Positions 17,013 to 26,186 of a stretch of DNA of 64,000 bases are shown here, one piece after another. How positions within the stretch are numbered: position 1 is the stretch's first letter; each line of letters opens with the position of its first letter. The translations under genes were made by a program, and so were the position numbers. A model generated the notes under the pieces. It was not told the DNA's origin, made no database searches, and worked only from the letters and a program-made list of their open reading frames with translations. This DNA is from JACZST01 sp964195155 (GTDB taxonomy: Bacteria > Actinomycetota > Acidimicrobiia > Spongiisociales > UBA5794), in the NCBI GenBank assembly GCA_964195155.1, contig CAXMOP010000079.1:15305-79304 (forward strand). The letters are read 5' to 3'.

Positions 17013-18152
17013 ATGTCGCAGTTCCAACCCGCATATCTCGGTGGGACCACCGCCCTTACTCCCGAACCGATAATCGGGTCGACAGATATCGATGCAAGCC
17101 GGCAGATGGTCGCCGGTGAGGAAGACTTGGCCGAAGGCGAGATCAGGGTGTCGATCCTGGGCTCGGGTCTCCCGTGGGTGACTAAGTCGCAGGCCGCGGG
17201 TTCCGTTCTCGTCGAGGTGGGCAACCCGGAGCGGGATGTGTTCGTCTTCGACCTGGGAGCCGGGTCGTTGGCGAACTTCAGCGGCCTCAGAGTGCCGGTG
17301 ACGAGCCTCAAGAAGGTGTTCCTCAGCCACCTCCACGCCGATCACATCGCCGACTACCTGACCCTGATGGGCAGCTACGTCAAGGCCGGGCGGCTGGACC
17401 CGGTCGAAGTCTGGGGCGGCGCATCCGATGCCCCCGAACGCGGTCTCGATGCTTTTGTGAGAGCGATCGACAGCGCGCTTGCGTGGGACTTGGAATCGAT
17501 GCGGGGCATGATTCCGACCAGCGGTGCTTCGGCCACCTCTCGGGAAGTCCCCTATGACCGGACCGAAACGATCTACGAGCGCAACGGCGTCACGATCACC
17601 TCCTTTCCCGTCATCCACGCCCTCAACGGCGCCGTCGGCTACCGGGTCGACTACGCAGGACAGAGCGTCGTGTTCTCCGGTGACACCACGCCCACCATGA
17701 CGCTGGTCGAGGCGGCGCAGGACTGTGATCTGTTGATCCATGAGACATTTCTGCCGGCGGACACCTTCGCCGAGCTGATGAGCTTCCCAGTCGAGCGGGC
17801 GCGGCTCATCGTCAATACGGCCCACACACCCGCCAATGCGGCCGGACTGGTGTTCGACATGGTGCAGCCCCGCATGGCGGCGATGTGGCATTGCCATGTC
17901 ATCGACGGCTACATCGATCCGGTCTTCGAAGACGTTGGTGGCACATACTCCGGTGCGGTGACCCTGTGTCAGGACCTGACGGTATTCAACGTGACCGCAG
18001 AAGCGGTCGTCGCTCGGCAGGCCAAGGTCAGCCTGGTCCAGGGGGCCGTGCTGGGACCGTCCGACACCGAGGCTGGTTTGGACGGTGCTGCCCAACCGCC
18101 CCCTGAGTGGTGGGCGGACGCCGCCATCGACTGGCAGGCCAAGTTGGGCTGA
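17013..18152 (+). CDS. Metallo-beta-lactamase-fold hydrolase (RNase Z / arylsulfatase-like branch)
   Basis: The 379-residue protein has the zinc motif SHLHADHIADY near residue 108, a further His in FPVIHALNGAVGYR, Asp in VVFSGDTTPT and His in MWHCHV. All metal ligands of a binuclear MBL hydrolase are therefore present. The long insert between motif and core (residues about 125-180) and the C-terminal tail are not typical of true RNase Z. The ATG at 17013 follows GGAGG at good spacing and is preferred to an upstream extension overlapping the previous gene. The substrate is unknown. Confidence 0.82.
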   Translation: MSQFQPAYLGGTTALTPEPIIGSTDIDASRQMVAGEEDLAEGEIRVSILGSGLPWVTKSQAAGSVLVEVGNPERDVFVFDLGAGSLANFSGLRVPVTSLKKVFLSHLHADHIADYLTLMGSYVKAGRLDPVEVWGGASDAPERGLDAFVRAIDSALAWDLESMRGMIPTSGASATSREVPYDRTETIYERNGVTITSFPVIHALNGAVGYRVDYAGQSVVFSGDTTPTMTLVEAAQDCDLLIHETFLPADTFAELMSFPVERARLIVNTAHTPANAAGLVFDMVQPRMAAMWHCHVIDGYIDPVFEDVGGTYSGAVTLCQDLTVFNVTAEAVVARQAKVSLVQGAVLGPSDTEAGLDGAAQPPPEWWADAAIDWQAKLG

Positions 18153-18197
18153 GGCAGGGCACAAAACTGTGCCAGCGAAGCCTCTTAGTGTTGTGGG

Positions 18198-19277
18198 GTG
18201 CTGCGCAAGCGTCTGAACGACATCGCCACCGATCGCGGCTGCATCGGCTTTGGCGTCACCACCGCCGAGCCGTTCGACGACGTCGCCAGGACGATGGCGG
18301 AAGGCCGCGCCGAAGGGCTGAGCGGCGATCTCGCCTTCACCTACACCGATATCGCGGTCGCGACGGACCCCCGCGCCACTCACCCGTGGGCCGAGTCGGT
18401 GATCTCGGTCGCGCACCCGTACGTGCCCGGAACGGCTGAGGTCTCCGAGCCCGCCTCGGGGACGCTTGCCGTTGCCCGTTTCGCCGAGACCGATCACTAC
18501 GTCGCCCTCCGCGGCGCCCTCGAGGCCGTGGCGTCCACCCTCCAGGACGAGGGCTTCCGCGCCGCGGTGTTCGCCGACGACTCTCGTCTCGTCGACCGGG
18601 CCGCCGCGGTTCGCGCCGGAGTGGGATGGTGGGGCAAGAGCACGATGGTGCTGGTCCCCGGGGCCGGCCCGTGGGTGCTGCTCGGCTCGGTGGTCACCGA
18701 CGCCGAGTTGGCGGCCGACGATGAGATGCGGCGCTCGTGCGGGACCTGCACGGCCTGTATGCCCGCCTGCCCAACGGGAGCGATCGTCGCACCGGGCGTA
18801 CTCGACGTCACCCGGTGCCTTGCCTACTGGCTCCAGGCGCCCGGTTTGATCCCGCAGGAGCTGCGTTCGGCCGTCGGTGACCGGCTGTACGGCTGTGACG
18901 ACTGTCTCACCGCCTGCCCGCCCGGCCAACCCGCCCTCGCCCGCAGTGTCGATCTGCCCGTCCGGCCCCAAATCAAGCACATCCTCGGTGCAGCCGATCA
19001 GACGCTGCTCGCCGAGTACGGCCACTTCTACCTGCCGGGTCGGCGTCCCCGCATCCTGCGACGCAATGCGCTGGTAGCGGCCGGAAATGATCGTTCCCCG
19101 GGTCTGCGCAACGTCGTCATCGGCTACCTCGGCCACCCCGATTGGCTGCTGCGCGCACACGCAGCCTGGGCGTCGGCCCAGTTTGGCGACACCACCTCGG
19201 AGGCGGCGCTGTCGGCGGCTCTGGCTTCCGAAGACGATGCCCGTGTGCGTGCCGAGATGGAAGGGCGATCGGTCTAG
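18198..19277 (+). CDS. queG: Epoxyqueuosine reductase QueG
   Basis: The 359-residue cobalamin- and Fe-S-dependent enzyme catalyses the last step of queuosine tRNA modification, epoxyqueuosine to queuosine. The N-terminal part has GVGWWGKSTMVL, which contacts cobalamin. Two 4Fe-4S motifs follow: SCGTCTACMPACPTGAI (about residues 178-194) and GCDDCLTACP (about 231-240). A HEAT-like C-terminus follows (NVVIGYLGHPDWLLRAHAAW). The start is GTG. The TAG stop is contributed by the end of a family A repeat that begins exactly there. No other queuosine gene is in the window. Confidence 0.93.
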   Translation: MLRKRLNDIATDRGCIGFGVTTAEPFDDVARTMAEGRAEGLSGDLAFTYTDIAVATDPRATHPWAESVISVAHPYVPGTAEVSEPASGTLAVARFAETDHYVALRGALEAVASTLQDEGFRAAVFADDSRLVDRAAAVRAGVGWWGKSTMVLVPGAGPWVLLGSVVTDAELAADDEMRRSCGTCTACMPACPTGAIVAPGVLDVTRCLAYWLQAPGLIPQELRSAVGDRLYGCDDCLTACPPGQPALARSVDLPVRPQIKHILGAADQTLLAEYGHFYLPGRRPRILRRNALVAAGNDRSPGLRNVVIGYLGHPDWLLRAHAAWASAQFGDTTSEAALSAALASEDDARVRAEMEGRSV

Positions 19278-19386
19278 GAAGGTGTTGAGCAATCCTCCAG
19301 CGTGCCGGCGCTGACTGGAGAAACCGAGTCACCAAACCTGAGCGAGGGGCGGCGCAGGGCACTCGTCATTGTTCGACACCGTCCTA
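19275..19386 (+). repeat. Family A palindromic repeat, copy 1
   Basis: A 112-base element with terminal inverted ends (TAGGAAGGTGTTGAGCAAT / ATTGTTCGACACCGTCCTA). It starts with the stop codon of queG. It abuts copy 2, sharing the bases TA. It is the most diverged of the four copies. Confidence 0.85.
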
Positions 19387-19499
19387 GGAGGGTGGTGAGC
19401 AATCCTCCGGCGGGGCGGCGCGGTCGGAAGAATCCGAGTCACCGCAATCCTCGAGCCTGCGGCGGCCCTTTGCACGCGTCATTGTTCAGCACCCTCCTA
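19385..19499 (+). repeat. Family A palindromic repeat, copy 2
   Basis: A 115-base element, TAGGAGGGTGGTGAGCAAT to ATTGTTCAGCACCCTCCTA. An inner near-inverted pair of G/C-rich blocks and an apical CGAGTCACCGCAA segment are shared with the copies near 52.7 and 54.6 kb. It ends 10 bases before the next gene. Confidence 0.88.
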
Positions 19500-19509
19500 C
19501 GCTGATTGC

Positions 19510-19797
19510 ATGGTCTGGTTCTATGCCCTCGCCCTGATTGCCGGGATTCTCGCGTTGCTGGCATGGATGATCGCAGTCGCCGTGGCGGCATGGGTCGACG
19601 GGTGGGAGTTCGCAGATCCTGAGCGCCGGTTTGGCGCCAACGGCAGATTCGCCGTCGCTGGTGCGATCGGCTTCGGCATGGGCGGGATGTCGGCTTCGTT
19701 CGCCGGGTGGCACCCGGTGGTGGCATTCCTGGCCGCGTTGCTTGGCACCGGCGCACTGGTACTTGTGGCTCGCACCTTCGCCCCAGCCGAGGCCTGA
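19510..19797 (+). CDS. Small three-helix membrane protein, function unknown
   Basis: The 95-residue protein has helices at about 3-28, 48-64 and 70-88, with a short polar loop (DGWEFADPERRFGANGRF) between the first two. No Shine-Dalgarno sequence is evident because repeat A copy 2 ends 10 bases upstream. Its stop overlaps the phosphoesterase start (TGATG), which supports it as a real coupled gene. I do not recognise the family. Confidence 0.6.
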   Translation: MVWFYALALIAGILALLAWMIAVAVAAWVDGWEFADPERRFGANGRFAVAGAIGFGMGGMSASFAGWHPVVAFLAALLGTGALVLVARTFAPAEA

Positions 19798-20555
19798 TGT
19801 TGCTCGTCGCCGACGTCCACGGCGCCGTCGAGCCGCTGCGACGGATCGCCGCGCTCGATGAGCCGCTGCTGATCCTCGGTGATCTGATCAACTTCATCGA
19901 CTACCGCGACAGCTCCGGGATCATTGCGGAGGTCTCGGGTGCCGACCTGGCTTCGCGGTTCGTGCGACTCCGCTCTGAAGGTCTGGCGGAAGCGGCGTCC
20001 GCCATGTGGAGGGAGCACGCCAGGGGCCGCGAGAACGAGCTGCGTGCCCAGTACAACGAAGCCATCGGTGCCGCATACGCCGAGATCTGTGCCGCGTTCG
20101 ACGGGACCGAGGCATATGTGACCTACGGCAACGTCGATCGCCCCGATCTGCTGATCGAGCACCTCCCATCGTCGGCCCGGTTCGTCGACCGCGAGGTCGT
20201 CGAGATCGAAGGGCTCGCCGTTGGATTCGCCGGCGGAGGGAGCGAACGGCTCGGGACGCCGGGCGAGGTGAGTGAAGAGGAGATGACCGACAAGCTCGAC
20301 CAACTCGGGAAGGTGGACGTCCTTTGCACCCACGTCCCCCCGGAGCTCCCCACCCTTGCTACCGACACCATCGGCGGAAAGGAGAAGGGGTCCCGTGCCG
20401 TTCACCGCTACCTCGAGACCCATCAGCCGCCGTTCCACTACTTCGGGGACATCCATCAACCGAGCGCTACCCGGTGGCGTGTCGGATCCACGGTCAGTAC
20501 GAATCTCGGCTACTTCAGGGCGACCGGCCGGGCGACCCGGCACATCGGTGGATGA
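19797..20555 (+). CDS. Calcineurin-like metallophosphoesterase
   Basis: The 252-residue protein has the five metal-binding blocks of the superfamily. These are LLVADVHG at the very N-terminus (D-x-H), LLILGDLINF (GD), TYGNVDRPD (GN), LCTHVPPEL (H) and YFGDIHQP (GxH). The substrate (nucleotide, phosphoprotein or lipid) is not deducible. The ATG at 19797 overlaps the preceding stop and immediately precedes block I, so no N-terminal extension is likely. The methyltransferase gene follows after 6 bases. Confidence 0.85.
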   Translation: MLLVADVHGAVEPLRRIAALDEPLLILGDLINFIDYRDSSGIIAEVSGADLASRFVRLRSEGLAEAASAMWREHARGRENELRAQYNEAIGAAYAEICAAFDGTEAYVTYGNVDRPDLLIEHLPSSARFVDREVVEIEGLAVGFAGGGSERLGTPGEVSEEEMTDKLDQLGKVDVLCTHVPPELPTLATDTIGGKEKGSRAVHRYLETHQPPFHYFGDIHQPSATRWRVGSTVSTNLGYFRATGRATRHIGG

Positions 20556-20561
20556 GGTTGA

Positions 20562-21287
20562 ATGGCGTCTGATGTCGACCTGGGCCGGCTCGCTGAGGGG
20601 TACCGGCATCGGCCGCCGTCTGATGCCTCGTTGGCGCGGGCACGCCTCGCTGGATCCGAGCTCGCACCGGGCTCGATGATCCTCGATGTCGGTGGCGGTC
20701 CCGGTCACCATGCCGCGGTGTGGTCGGAGCAGCGACACCTGCCGATCGTGCTCGATTCTGCCTCCGAAATGACCAGGCCCGCCCGCAACCGGAGCATCGT
20801 GGTCGTGCATGGCCTGTCGCAGGCACTGCCGTTCGGTGATGAGCGCTTCGACCTCGCCTGGTTCCACCTGTCCATCCACTACGGCGACTGGCGGGCCGCC
20901 CTCGACGAGGCCCTTCGGGTCACCAAACAGAACGGTCGGATCGAGATCTGGACCCTCGCTGCTGATAACCACGCCACTTCGCTGCTGGCGCAATGGTTCC
21001 CCGCGGTGGTCGAGATCGATCGTGCCCGATTTCCCGCCGGAGCCGATGTCGAGGCCCACCTGGCAGGACACGGTGCAACGGTCCACCGCAGCCACGAGAT
21101 CGAGCAGCGAACCAGAACGGTGGGGGAGTGGATTACCGCCGTCGAAGCCGGCTTCGTTTCCACGCTGCAGTTTGTCAGCGACGGAGAGCTCGCCGCGGGC
21201 TTGGCGGGCTTCCGACGGGCGTATCCCGACCCCTCGGCCAACATCGCCTACGAGATGCGATTCGACCGGGTGGTGGCCCGGAGGTAG
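20562..21287 (+). CDS. Class I SAM-dependent methyltransferase
   Basis: The 241-residue protein has a Rossmann methyltransferase core. Motif I is MILDVGGGPGHHAAVW, an acidic end of strand 2 follows (IVLDSASEM), then ALPFGDERFDLAWFHLSIHYGDW (motif IV/post-IV) and a C-terminal cap. This is the UbiE/Methyltransf_11 type that methylates small molecules. The substrate is unknown. It is probably co-transcribed with the phosphoesterase upstream. Confidence 0.8.
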   Translation: MASDVDLGRLAEGYRHRPPSDASLARARLAGSELAPGSMILDVGGGPGHHAAVWSEQRHLPIVLDSASEMTRPARNRSIVVVHGLSQALPFGDERFDLAWFHLSIHYGDWRAALDEALRVTKQNGRIEIWTLAADNHATSLLAQWFPAVVEIDRARFPAGADVEAHLAGHGATVHRSHEIEQRTRTVGEWITAVEAGFVSTLQFVSDGELAAGLAGFRRAYPDPSANIAYEMRFDRVVARR

Positions 21288-21331
21288 CGCTAGCCTTCGT
21301 AGTGGCTCAACGGAGCCAAGAGGAGCTGGCC

Positions 21332-21766
21332 ATGGAAGGCACCGTCCAAACGATCGAGGTCTCTGCGGAGCCGGACCGCGTCTATGAGATCGCTATCGAC
21401 CTCGAGGCCTACGCCGACTGGGCGGATGGAGTGAGCTCTGCCGAGGTGACGGAGACCGACGATGAGGGCCGGCCGAGGGTCGCGGACTTTACGGTCGACG
21501 CCATGATCAAGGAGATTTCCTACACGCTCGAGTACGACTATGCCGGAAGCGGGTTCACCTGGAGCGCTCGGCCCAACGAAGACATCGCATTACTCGAGGG
21601 CAGCTACGAGTTCAATCAGCTCGACGACGGAGGGACCGAGGTGGTCTACGCGCTTCGCATCGAGCCGTCGTTCAAGGTTCCGGGGTTCCTTCGCCGCCAG
21701 GCCGAAAAGCGCATCGTCGGCCCGGCCCTCCGCGGCCTCAAGAACCAGGCCGAAGCGAGCGCCTGA
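21332..21766 (+). CDS. SRPBCC / polyketide-cyclase-like lipid-binding protein
   Basis: The 144-residue protein has the START-like fold: N-terminal strand GTVQTIEVSAEPDRVYEIAIDLEAYADWADGV in two segments, and a C-terminal helix PGFLRRQAEKRIVGPALRGL. It belongs with the coenzyme-Q-binding/cyclase branch, which binds hydrophobic ligands. AGGAGC precedes the ATG. Its stop overlaps the ArsA start (TGATG). The pairing SRPBCC-ArsA suggests a shared role, perhaps delivery of a hydrophobic client. Confidence 0.82.
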   Translation: MEGTVQTIEVSAEPDRVYEIAIDLEAYADWADGVSSAEVTETDDEGRPRVADFTVDAMIKEISYTLEYDYAGSGFTWSARPNEDIALLEGSYEFNQLDDGGTEVVYALRIEPSFKVPGFLRRQAEKRIVGPALRGLKNQAEASA

Positions 21767-22932
21767 TGCGCGTCGTCCTGATCACCGGCAAGGGCGGGGT
21801 GGGAAAGACCACCGTGTCGGCCGCGACGGCCATCCGCACCGCCGACCTGGGCCATCGCACCCTGGTCATGTCGACCGATCCAGCACATTCGCTCGGCGAT
21901 GCCTTCGACGTGAAACTCGGCGACGCGCCGACCGGCGTCATCGACAACCTGGACGCCCAGCAAATCGACTCGCAAACGCGGCTCGAGGAATCATGGGGGC
22001 CGGTCCGCGACTATCTGACCAAGGTGTTCGACTGGTCGGGGCTCGAGGGAGTCGAGGCCGAGGAGCTCACGGTATTTCCCGGAATGGACGAGCTCTTTTC
22101 CTTGGCGAGTGTCCGCGAGCACGTCTCGTCGGGAAACTACGACGTCGTGATTGTCGACTGTGCCCCGACCGCCGAGACCCTGCGTCTCCTCAGCCTCCCC
22201 GAAGTGATGGCCTGGTACATGGACAAGTTGTTCCCGGTGAGCAAGCAGGTCGCCAAGGTAGTGCGGCCAGTCCTCAGCAGGATGTCGAGCCTTCCCGTGG
22301 CAGACGATCAGGTCTTTGACACCATTGCCACCTTCTACGACCGGCTCGACGGTGTGCGCGAAATACTCGCCGACCCCGAGGTGACCTCGGCGCGCCTGGT
22401 GATGAACCCGGAGAAGATGGTCATCGCTGAGGCAAAACGCACCTACACCTATCTCGGGCTCTTCGGGTACGCGGTCGACTCGGCAATCGTCAATCGGATG
22501 CTGCCCGAGAGGGTGACCGACCCCTATTTCGATGAGTGGCGGCAGATTCAGAAGGGGCACATGGAGGATGTCGCCGAAGGCTTCACCGACATCGACATTC
22601 GCACGCTGCGCCTGTTCGATCAGGAGATGGTCGGCGTTGAGCGTCTGCGGATCGTCGGTGACGAGCTCTACGGCGACACGGATCCAGCCAAGAAACTTTC
22701 CGAGGGACGACCGTTTCGCGTGGAAGAGGATGGGGACGACGTGGTGCTCGTGGTCGGCATGCCCTTCGCCGAGCATGACCAACTCGACGTCATGCGCCAC
22801 GACCACGAGCTGTTTGTAACGGTCGGCCAGTACCGTCGCTCGATCGTGCTCCCGGACTCGCTGAAGCGCCGCGAGGTGGTGCGCGCCAACCTCGCCGATG
22901 GAGAGCTTCGCGTCACCTTCGGGACTCCATGA
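21766..22932 (+). CDS. ArsA/GET3-family ATPase
   Basis: The 388-residue protein has the deviant Walker A motif GKGGVGKTT (residues 8-16) and the switch I-like MSTDPAHSLGDAFD. DVVIVDCAPTAETLRLL is Walker B/switch II, and NPEKMVIAEAKRTYTYLGLFGY is the A-loop region. The last 80 residues (VEEDGDDVVLVVGMPF to ANLADGELRVTF) form an HSP20-like beta domain found in bacterial ArsA-like proteins. No arsenite-binding cysteine triad and no arsB are present, so arsenic resistance is unlikely. A role in targeting or lipid handling is more probable. Confidence 0.85.
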   Translation: MRVVLITGKGGVGKTTVSAATAIRTADLGHRTLVMSTDPAHSLGDAFDVKLGDAPTGVIDNLDAQQIDSQTRLEESWGPVRDYLTKVFDWSGLEGVEAEELTVFPGMDELFSLASVREHVSSGNYDVVIVDCAPTAETLRLLSLPEVMAWYMDKLFPVSKQVAKVVRPVLSRMSSLPVADDQVFDTIATFYDRLDGVREILADPEVTSARLVMNPEKMVIAEAKRTYTYLGLFGYAVDSAIVNRMLPERVTDPYFDEWRQIQKGHMEDVAEGFTDIDIRTLRLFDQEMVGVERLRIVGDELYGDTDPAKKLSEGRPFRVEEDGDDVVLVVGMPFAEHDQLDVMRHDHELFVTVGQYRRSIVLPDSLKRREVVRANLADGELRVTFGTP

Positions 22933-23117
22933 TGCTGGACAACCTCCCCGACCCGCAGACGATTGCCGCCGGACTGCAGCGGGCAGCGGTGCACTGGGCC
23001 AAGGCGGGATACGAGGTCGCCGCCGGAGTGGGCGCCTTCTTCGATGAGTTGATCAACGGGGACGATGAACGCGACGATCAGGGCGGGGGAGGACCCACCC
23101 GGATCGAGGTCGACTGA
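22929..23117 (+). CDS. Small acidic protein downstream of ArsA, function unknown
   Basis: The 62-residue protein has an amphipathic helix (TIAAGLQRAAVHWAKAGYEV) and then a Gly/Asp-rich tail. The start overlaps the ArsA stop (ATGATG). Its size and coupling suggest an accessory protein of the SRPBCC-ArsA unit. I do not recognise a family. Confidence 0.55.
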   Translation: MMLDNLPDPQTIAAGLQRAAVHWAKAGYEVAAGVGAFFDELINGDDERDDQGGGGPTRIEVD

Positions 23118-23118
23118 G

Positions 23119-23193
23119 TCGTCAGCCTTCAGCCATCAGTCGTCAGTAGGACCACCTCGATCGGACTGAAGACTGTGGACTGAAGATTGTGGA
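23119..23193. repeat. Family D repeat (GTCGTCAGCCTTCAG type) between convergent genes
   Basis: Runs of GTCGTCAG, CCTTCAG and GGACTGAAGACTGTGGACTGA lie between two convergent stop codons. Complementary words (CCTTCAG / CTGAAG) can fold into a hairpin and could terminate both transcripts. The element closely resembles 16609-16722. Confidence 0.5.
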
Positions 23194-25185
23194 CTATCCG
23201 AATGCCACCCAGTCGATGGTCTCCAGCGAGTCGGTGTCCGACAGCATCACACCGACGTCCGAGACCGTGATCAGCTGCCCGTTGATGAGCAGGGACCGGC
23301 GAATCGGCACGTCCCAACCCCACGCCGCCTTGGCGCCGTGGGTGACGGCCCCGATCTCGTCGATGCCGCCCGGGCCGATCTCGAGGACCATCGCGCCGGC
23401 CTGCGGGCCGTCAACGCGTTCATCCCAGCGCTGGAACGGGATGACGGTGAGACCATCGGAAGGATCGAAGAGGAAGGCGTGGTGATCCCACTCGACCTCG
23501 GAGTGGCCGTCCTTCATCGTGAACCGGTCGGTGCGCTCCGGGTCGTTGGGATCGGTCACGTCGAACAGCGACGCCTGCAAGCCAAAGACCCTGCCGTTTT
23601 CGTCGGCGTCCTGGCCGACGCCAAGCAGGTGACCGTCGCCGACCGGGTGCAGATACGCCGAGTAGCCCGGGATCTTCAGCTCACCTTCGACCGATGGCCG
23701 CTTCGGATCCGACAGGTCGAGCACGTACAGCGGATCGACCTGGCGGAAGGTGACCACGTAGCCGCGATCGGCGATCATGCGCACGGCGTAGATCCGCTCT
23801 CCACGGCCAAGCCCGTCGACGGATCCGACGACCTCGAGTTCGTTTCCGTTGTCACGAAGCACACTGACGAGCGACTCGGAATCCGGGGTGTCCCACCACT
23901 GTGGCGATGTGGTCGAGGCGACCCTCAGATCGCCTTGCCACTCCGACATCGACCACTGGCTGAGCATGTAGCCGGGGACGGCGCCCGACGCCCGGTACTC
24001 GGCGCTGCGCGGCTCCAGGCTGAACTTGTGGATCAGGGTCTTCATGTCAGTGGGCTGGTCACCGGACTCCCAGACCACCGGCGAGATCCAGCGGGAAGTT
24101 GCCACGTATGCCGCCTCACCGGATGAGTAGACGATCTCGCCGTCGGCGAACACTGCCGTGGCGTCGCCAATCAGCAGCTCATTCGGATCAAGGGTGACCA
24201 GCGAAAGCGTGTTGAGCCCGGAGAACTCTTCCGGGCTGTGGGTGCGATGGCATTCGAGCAGCGTGCCCTCGGCGACGATGCGGTCCACCCCGGCGTGGTC
24301 GGTGACCACGTAGTAGGGGAGCCAGTTCTCGATCGTCGAATTGCGGATGATCTCGCGGTTCTCTTCCTCGGCGATGCGCTCGGAGCGCAAACCGCCACCC
24401 TCGGGATACGACCACGCGAACCCGGTCGGCTGGGAAGTGATGACCAAACGGATGGCCCCGTCGACCATCCTCGCCGAGACGAAGCGTCCATCGATCTGGA
24501 GGCTCCGTGCGAGCTCGGGATCGCCGGGGTCGCTGATGTCAATCGCGGTGACTATGACCTTCGGGGTCTGCTGCGGGTAGAACCCGGCGACGTCGGTCTC
24601 GACGGCGCTGCTCTCGATGAAGGGCAGGACCTCGTAGTAGCCCGTCGAGGGTGCGATGACCACCACCCGGTCGCCATCGAGGAAGATGCTCTCGGACCAG
24701 AAGCCGAGGTCGATCGACCCGGCGAGGCTGAGGCGGTCGCCGTCGATAAGGATCACCTGCAGCCTGCCGCCGGTGACCACGACGATGCGCTCACCGTCGG
24801 TCTTCACCAGATCGGGCTCATCGATGCCGAGCTCCTGGAGGTTGGTGCCGATCACGCTCTGGCCGGCAAAACCGGCGACGTCGGAGGACTCCGCGGCCGC
24901 CGCGGTGGTGGTGAACTCATCGAAGAAAAGCGGGCCCGGGTAGTACCCGTCCCCATAGAGCCCGTATGGCCCAACGAGATCGATGGCGTGCTCAATCGTC
25001 CAATCGAGCAGGTCGTCGCACGCATCGAATCGTATCAGCGCGTGCGCTGCGTTCGGGGTAGGCGTATGGACGATGGTCGGGCCCGGTATGCCGGGACTTG
25101 GGGTCGTGGGGCCGGGAACGATGTCGCCGCTGCAGGCAGCGAGCAGCATTGCTCCGACGATGGCTGCTGTCATGATCCGACGCAT
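23194..25185 (-). CDS. Secreted lipoprotein with C-terminal beta-propeller (Beta_propel family)
   Basis: The 663-residue protein has a signal peptide with lipobox LLAAC (Cys at about 18), followed by a Pro/Thr linker. The body matches secreted actinobacterial and archaeal beta-propeller proteins (DUF2139/Beta_propel type). Recognisable parts are NLQELGIDEPDLVKTDGERI, ITSQPTGFAW and repeated strand blocks such as YVLDLSDPKRPSVEGELKIPG and LFDVTDPNDPERTDRFTM. The start at 25185 has GGGAGG four to five bases upstream and puts the signal peptide at the N-terminus. The longer frame does not. Function of the family is unknown. The protein is presumably on the outer face of the membrane. Confidence 0.85.
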   Translation of the reverse strand: MRRIMTAAIVGAMLLAACSGDIVPGPTTPSPGIPGPTIVHTPTPNAAHALIRFDACDDLLDWTIEHAIDLVGPYGLYGDGYYPGPLFFDEFTTTAAAAESSDVAGFAGQSVIGTNLQELGIDEPDLVKTDGERIVVVTGGRLQVILIDGDRLSLAGSIDLGFWSESIFLDGDRVVVIAPSTGYYEVLPFIESSAVETDVAGFYPQQTPKVIVTAIDISDPGDPELARSLQIDGRFVSARMVDGAIRLVITSQPTGFAWSYPEGGGLRSERIAEEENREIIRNSTIENWLPYYVVTDHAGVDRIVAEGTLLECHRTHSPEEFSGLNTLSLVTLDPNELLIGDATAVFADGEIVYSSGEAAYVATSRWISPVVWESGDQPTDMKTLIHKFSLEPRSAEYRASGAVPGYMLSQWSMSEWQGDLRVASTTSPQWWDTPDSESLVSVLRDNGNELEVVGSVDGLGRGERIYAVRMIADRGYVVTFRQVDPLYVLDLSDPKRPSVEGELKIPGYSAYLHPVGDGHLLGVGQDADENGRVFGLQASLFDVTDPNDPERTDRFTMKDGHSEVEWDHHAFLFDPSDGLTVIPFQRWDERVDGPQAGAMVLEIGPGGIDEIGAVTHGAKAAWGWDVPIRRSLLINGQLITVSDVGVMLSDTDSLETIDWVAFG

Positions 25186-25268
25186 GCGTCCTCCCGATCG
25201 CAGGGTGGTTCGGGGGTGTGACGCCGCGGATCCGCTTGAAGGTTCCCGCACTGATAGCCTTCCCGGCC

Positions 25269-26186
25269 ATGGCCACGATCGGCGTCGACATTGGAGGCAC
25301 CAAGGCCGCCGCGGTGCGCCTCGAAGACGGGGACGTGGCAGACCGGGTCACGACCACCGTGTACAAGGGGGATCTCGTTGCCAGCATCGCCGATACGGTG
25401 CAAGGTCTGTGGACCGACGAGGTCACCGCGGTGGGGGTCGGTCTCGCCGGTCTCGTGCGATGGCCGGAAGGAGTCTTCGTCTGGGGTCCGCACCTCGACT
25501 GGAAAGAGGTCCCCTTGCGTGACGATCTCGAAGCAGAGCTCGGAGTGTCGGTGACGGTCGACAACGACGCCAACATGTCGGCATTCGGGGAGCTGCAATC
25601 CGGCGCCGGTGCCGGCTTCAGCGACTTTCTCATGGTGACTCTGGGAACCGGAATCGGTGGCGGTATCGTCGCCGGTGGGTCGATTTACCGGGGAGACTCC
25701 TTCGCCGGCGAGTTCGGGCACATGACCGTGGACACCAGGGGGCTGCTGTGCGATTGCGGCAAGCGGGGCTGCTGGGAAACCGTTGCTTCGGGTCCGGCGC
25801 TCGTTCGGCTGGCCCGCGAGGTGATTGCTCTCAACCCCGGCGGGTCACTGGCGTCCCGGATCGGCGATCGACCGTTCACCGGAGATGAGATCACCGGGGC
25901 GGCCGATGCTGGGGACGAGGTCGCCCGCGGGTTGGTTGCCCAGGTCGGTGCGGAGTTCGGCCGAGGCCTCGGTAGCCTTATCTCGATCTTCGATCCCGAG
26001 TTGATTCTTGTTGGTGGAGGACTTGGATCGATCGGAGAGTCGCTGCTCGGACCGGCCAGGAGGGTCGCCACCGAGGGGCTGCACGGCGGCTCCTACCGGC
26101 TGCTGCCCCCGATCCTGGTCGCCGGGTTGGGTCCAAGCGCCGGCGCAATCGGTGCGGCGGCGATGGCAGCGGAGGAGATTGGATGA
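25269..26186 (+). CDS. ROK-family sugar kinase (glucokinase-like)
   Basis: The 305-residue protein starts MATIGVDIGGTKAAAVRL, the ATP phosphate-binding loop. The ROK pattern MVTLGTGIGGGIVAGG lies near residue 125. The zinc motif CDCGKRGCWE, with preceding FGHMTVD, identifies sugar kinases of the ROK family. VDNDANMSAFGE holds the catalytic Asp. Glucokinase is the likeliest activity, but ManNAc or fructose kinases are similar. Its stop overlaps the DUF1232 gene by ATGA. Confidence 0.88.
   Translation: MATIGVDIGGTKAAAVRLEDGDVADRVTTTVYKGDLVASIADTVQGLWTDEVTAVGVGLAGLVRWPEGVFVWGPHLDWKEVPLRDDLEAELGVSVTVDNDANMSAFGELQSGAGAGFSDFLMVTLGTGIGGGIVAGGSIYRGDSFAGEFGHMTVDTRGLLCDCGKRGCWETVASGPALVRLAREVIALNPGGSLASRIGDRPFTGDEITGAADAGDEVARGLVAQVGAEFGRGLGSLISIFDPELILVGGGLGSIGESLLGPARRVATEGLHGGSYRLLPPILVAGLGPSAGAIGAAAMAAEEIG

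Noticed and set aside
16767..19292. 841-codon minus-strand open frame
   Set aside because: It is antisense to the MBL hydrolase and queG genes, has Arg/Gly/His-rich composition typical of GC-rich shadow frames, and has no recognisable domain.
19275..19499. tRNA or known riboswitch in the family A repeats
   Set aside because: No cloverleaf or TTCGA loop was found, and the long terminal inverted repeats fit a palindromic element better.
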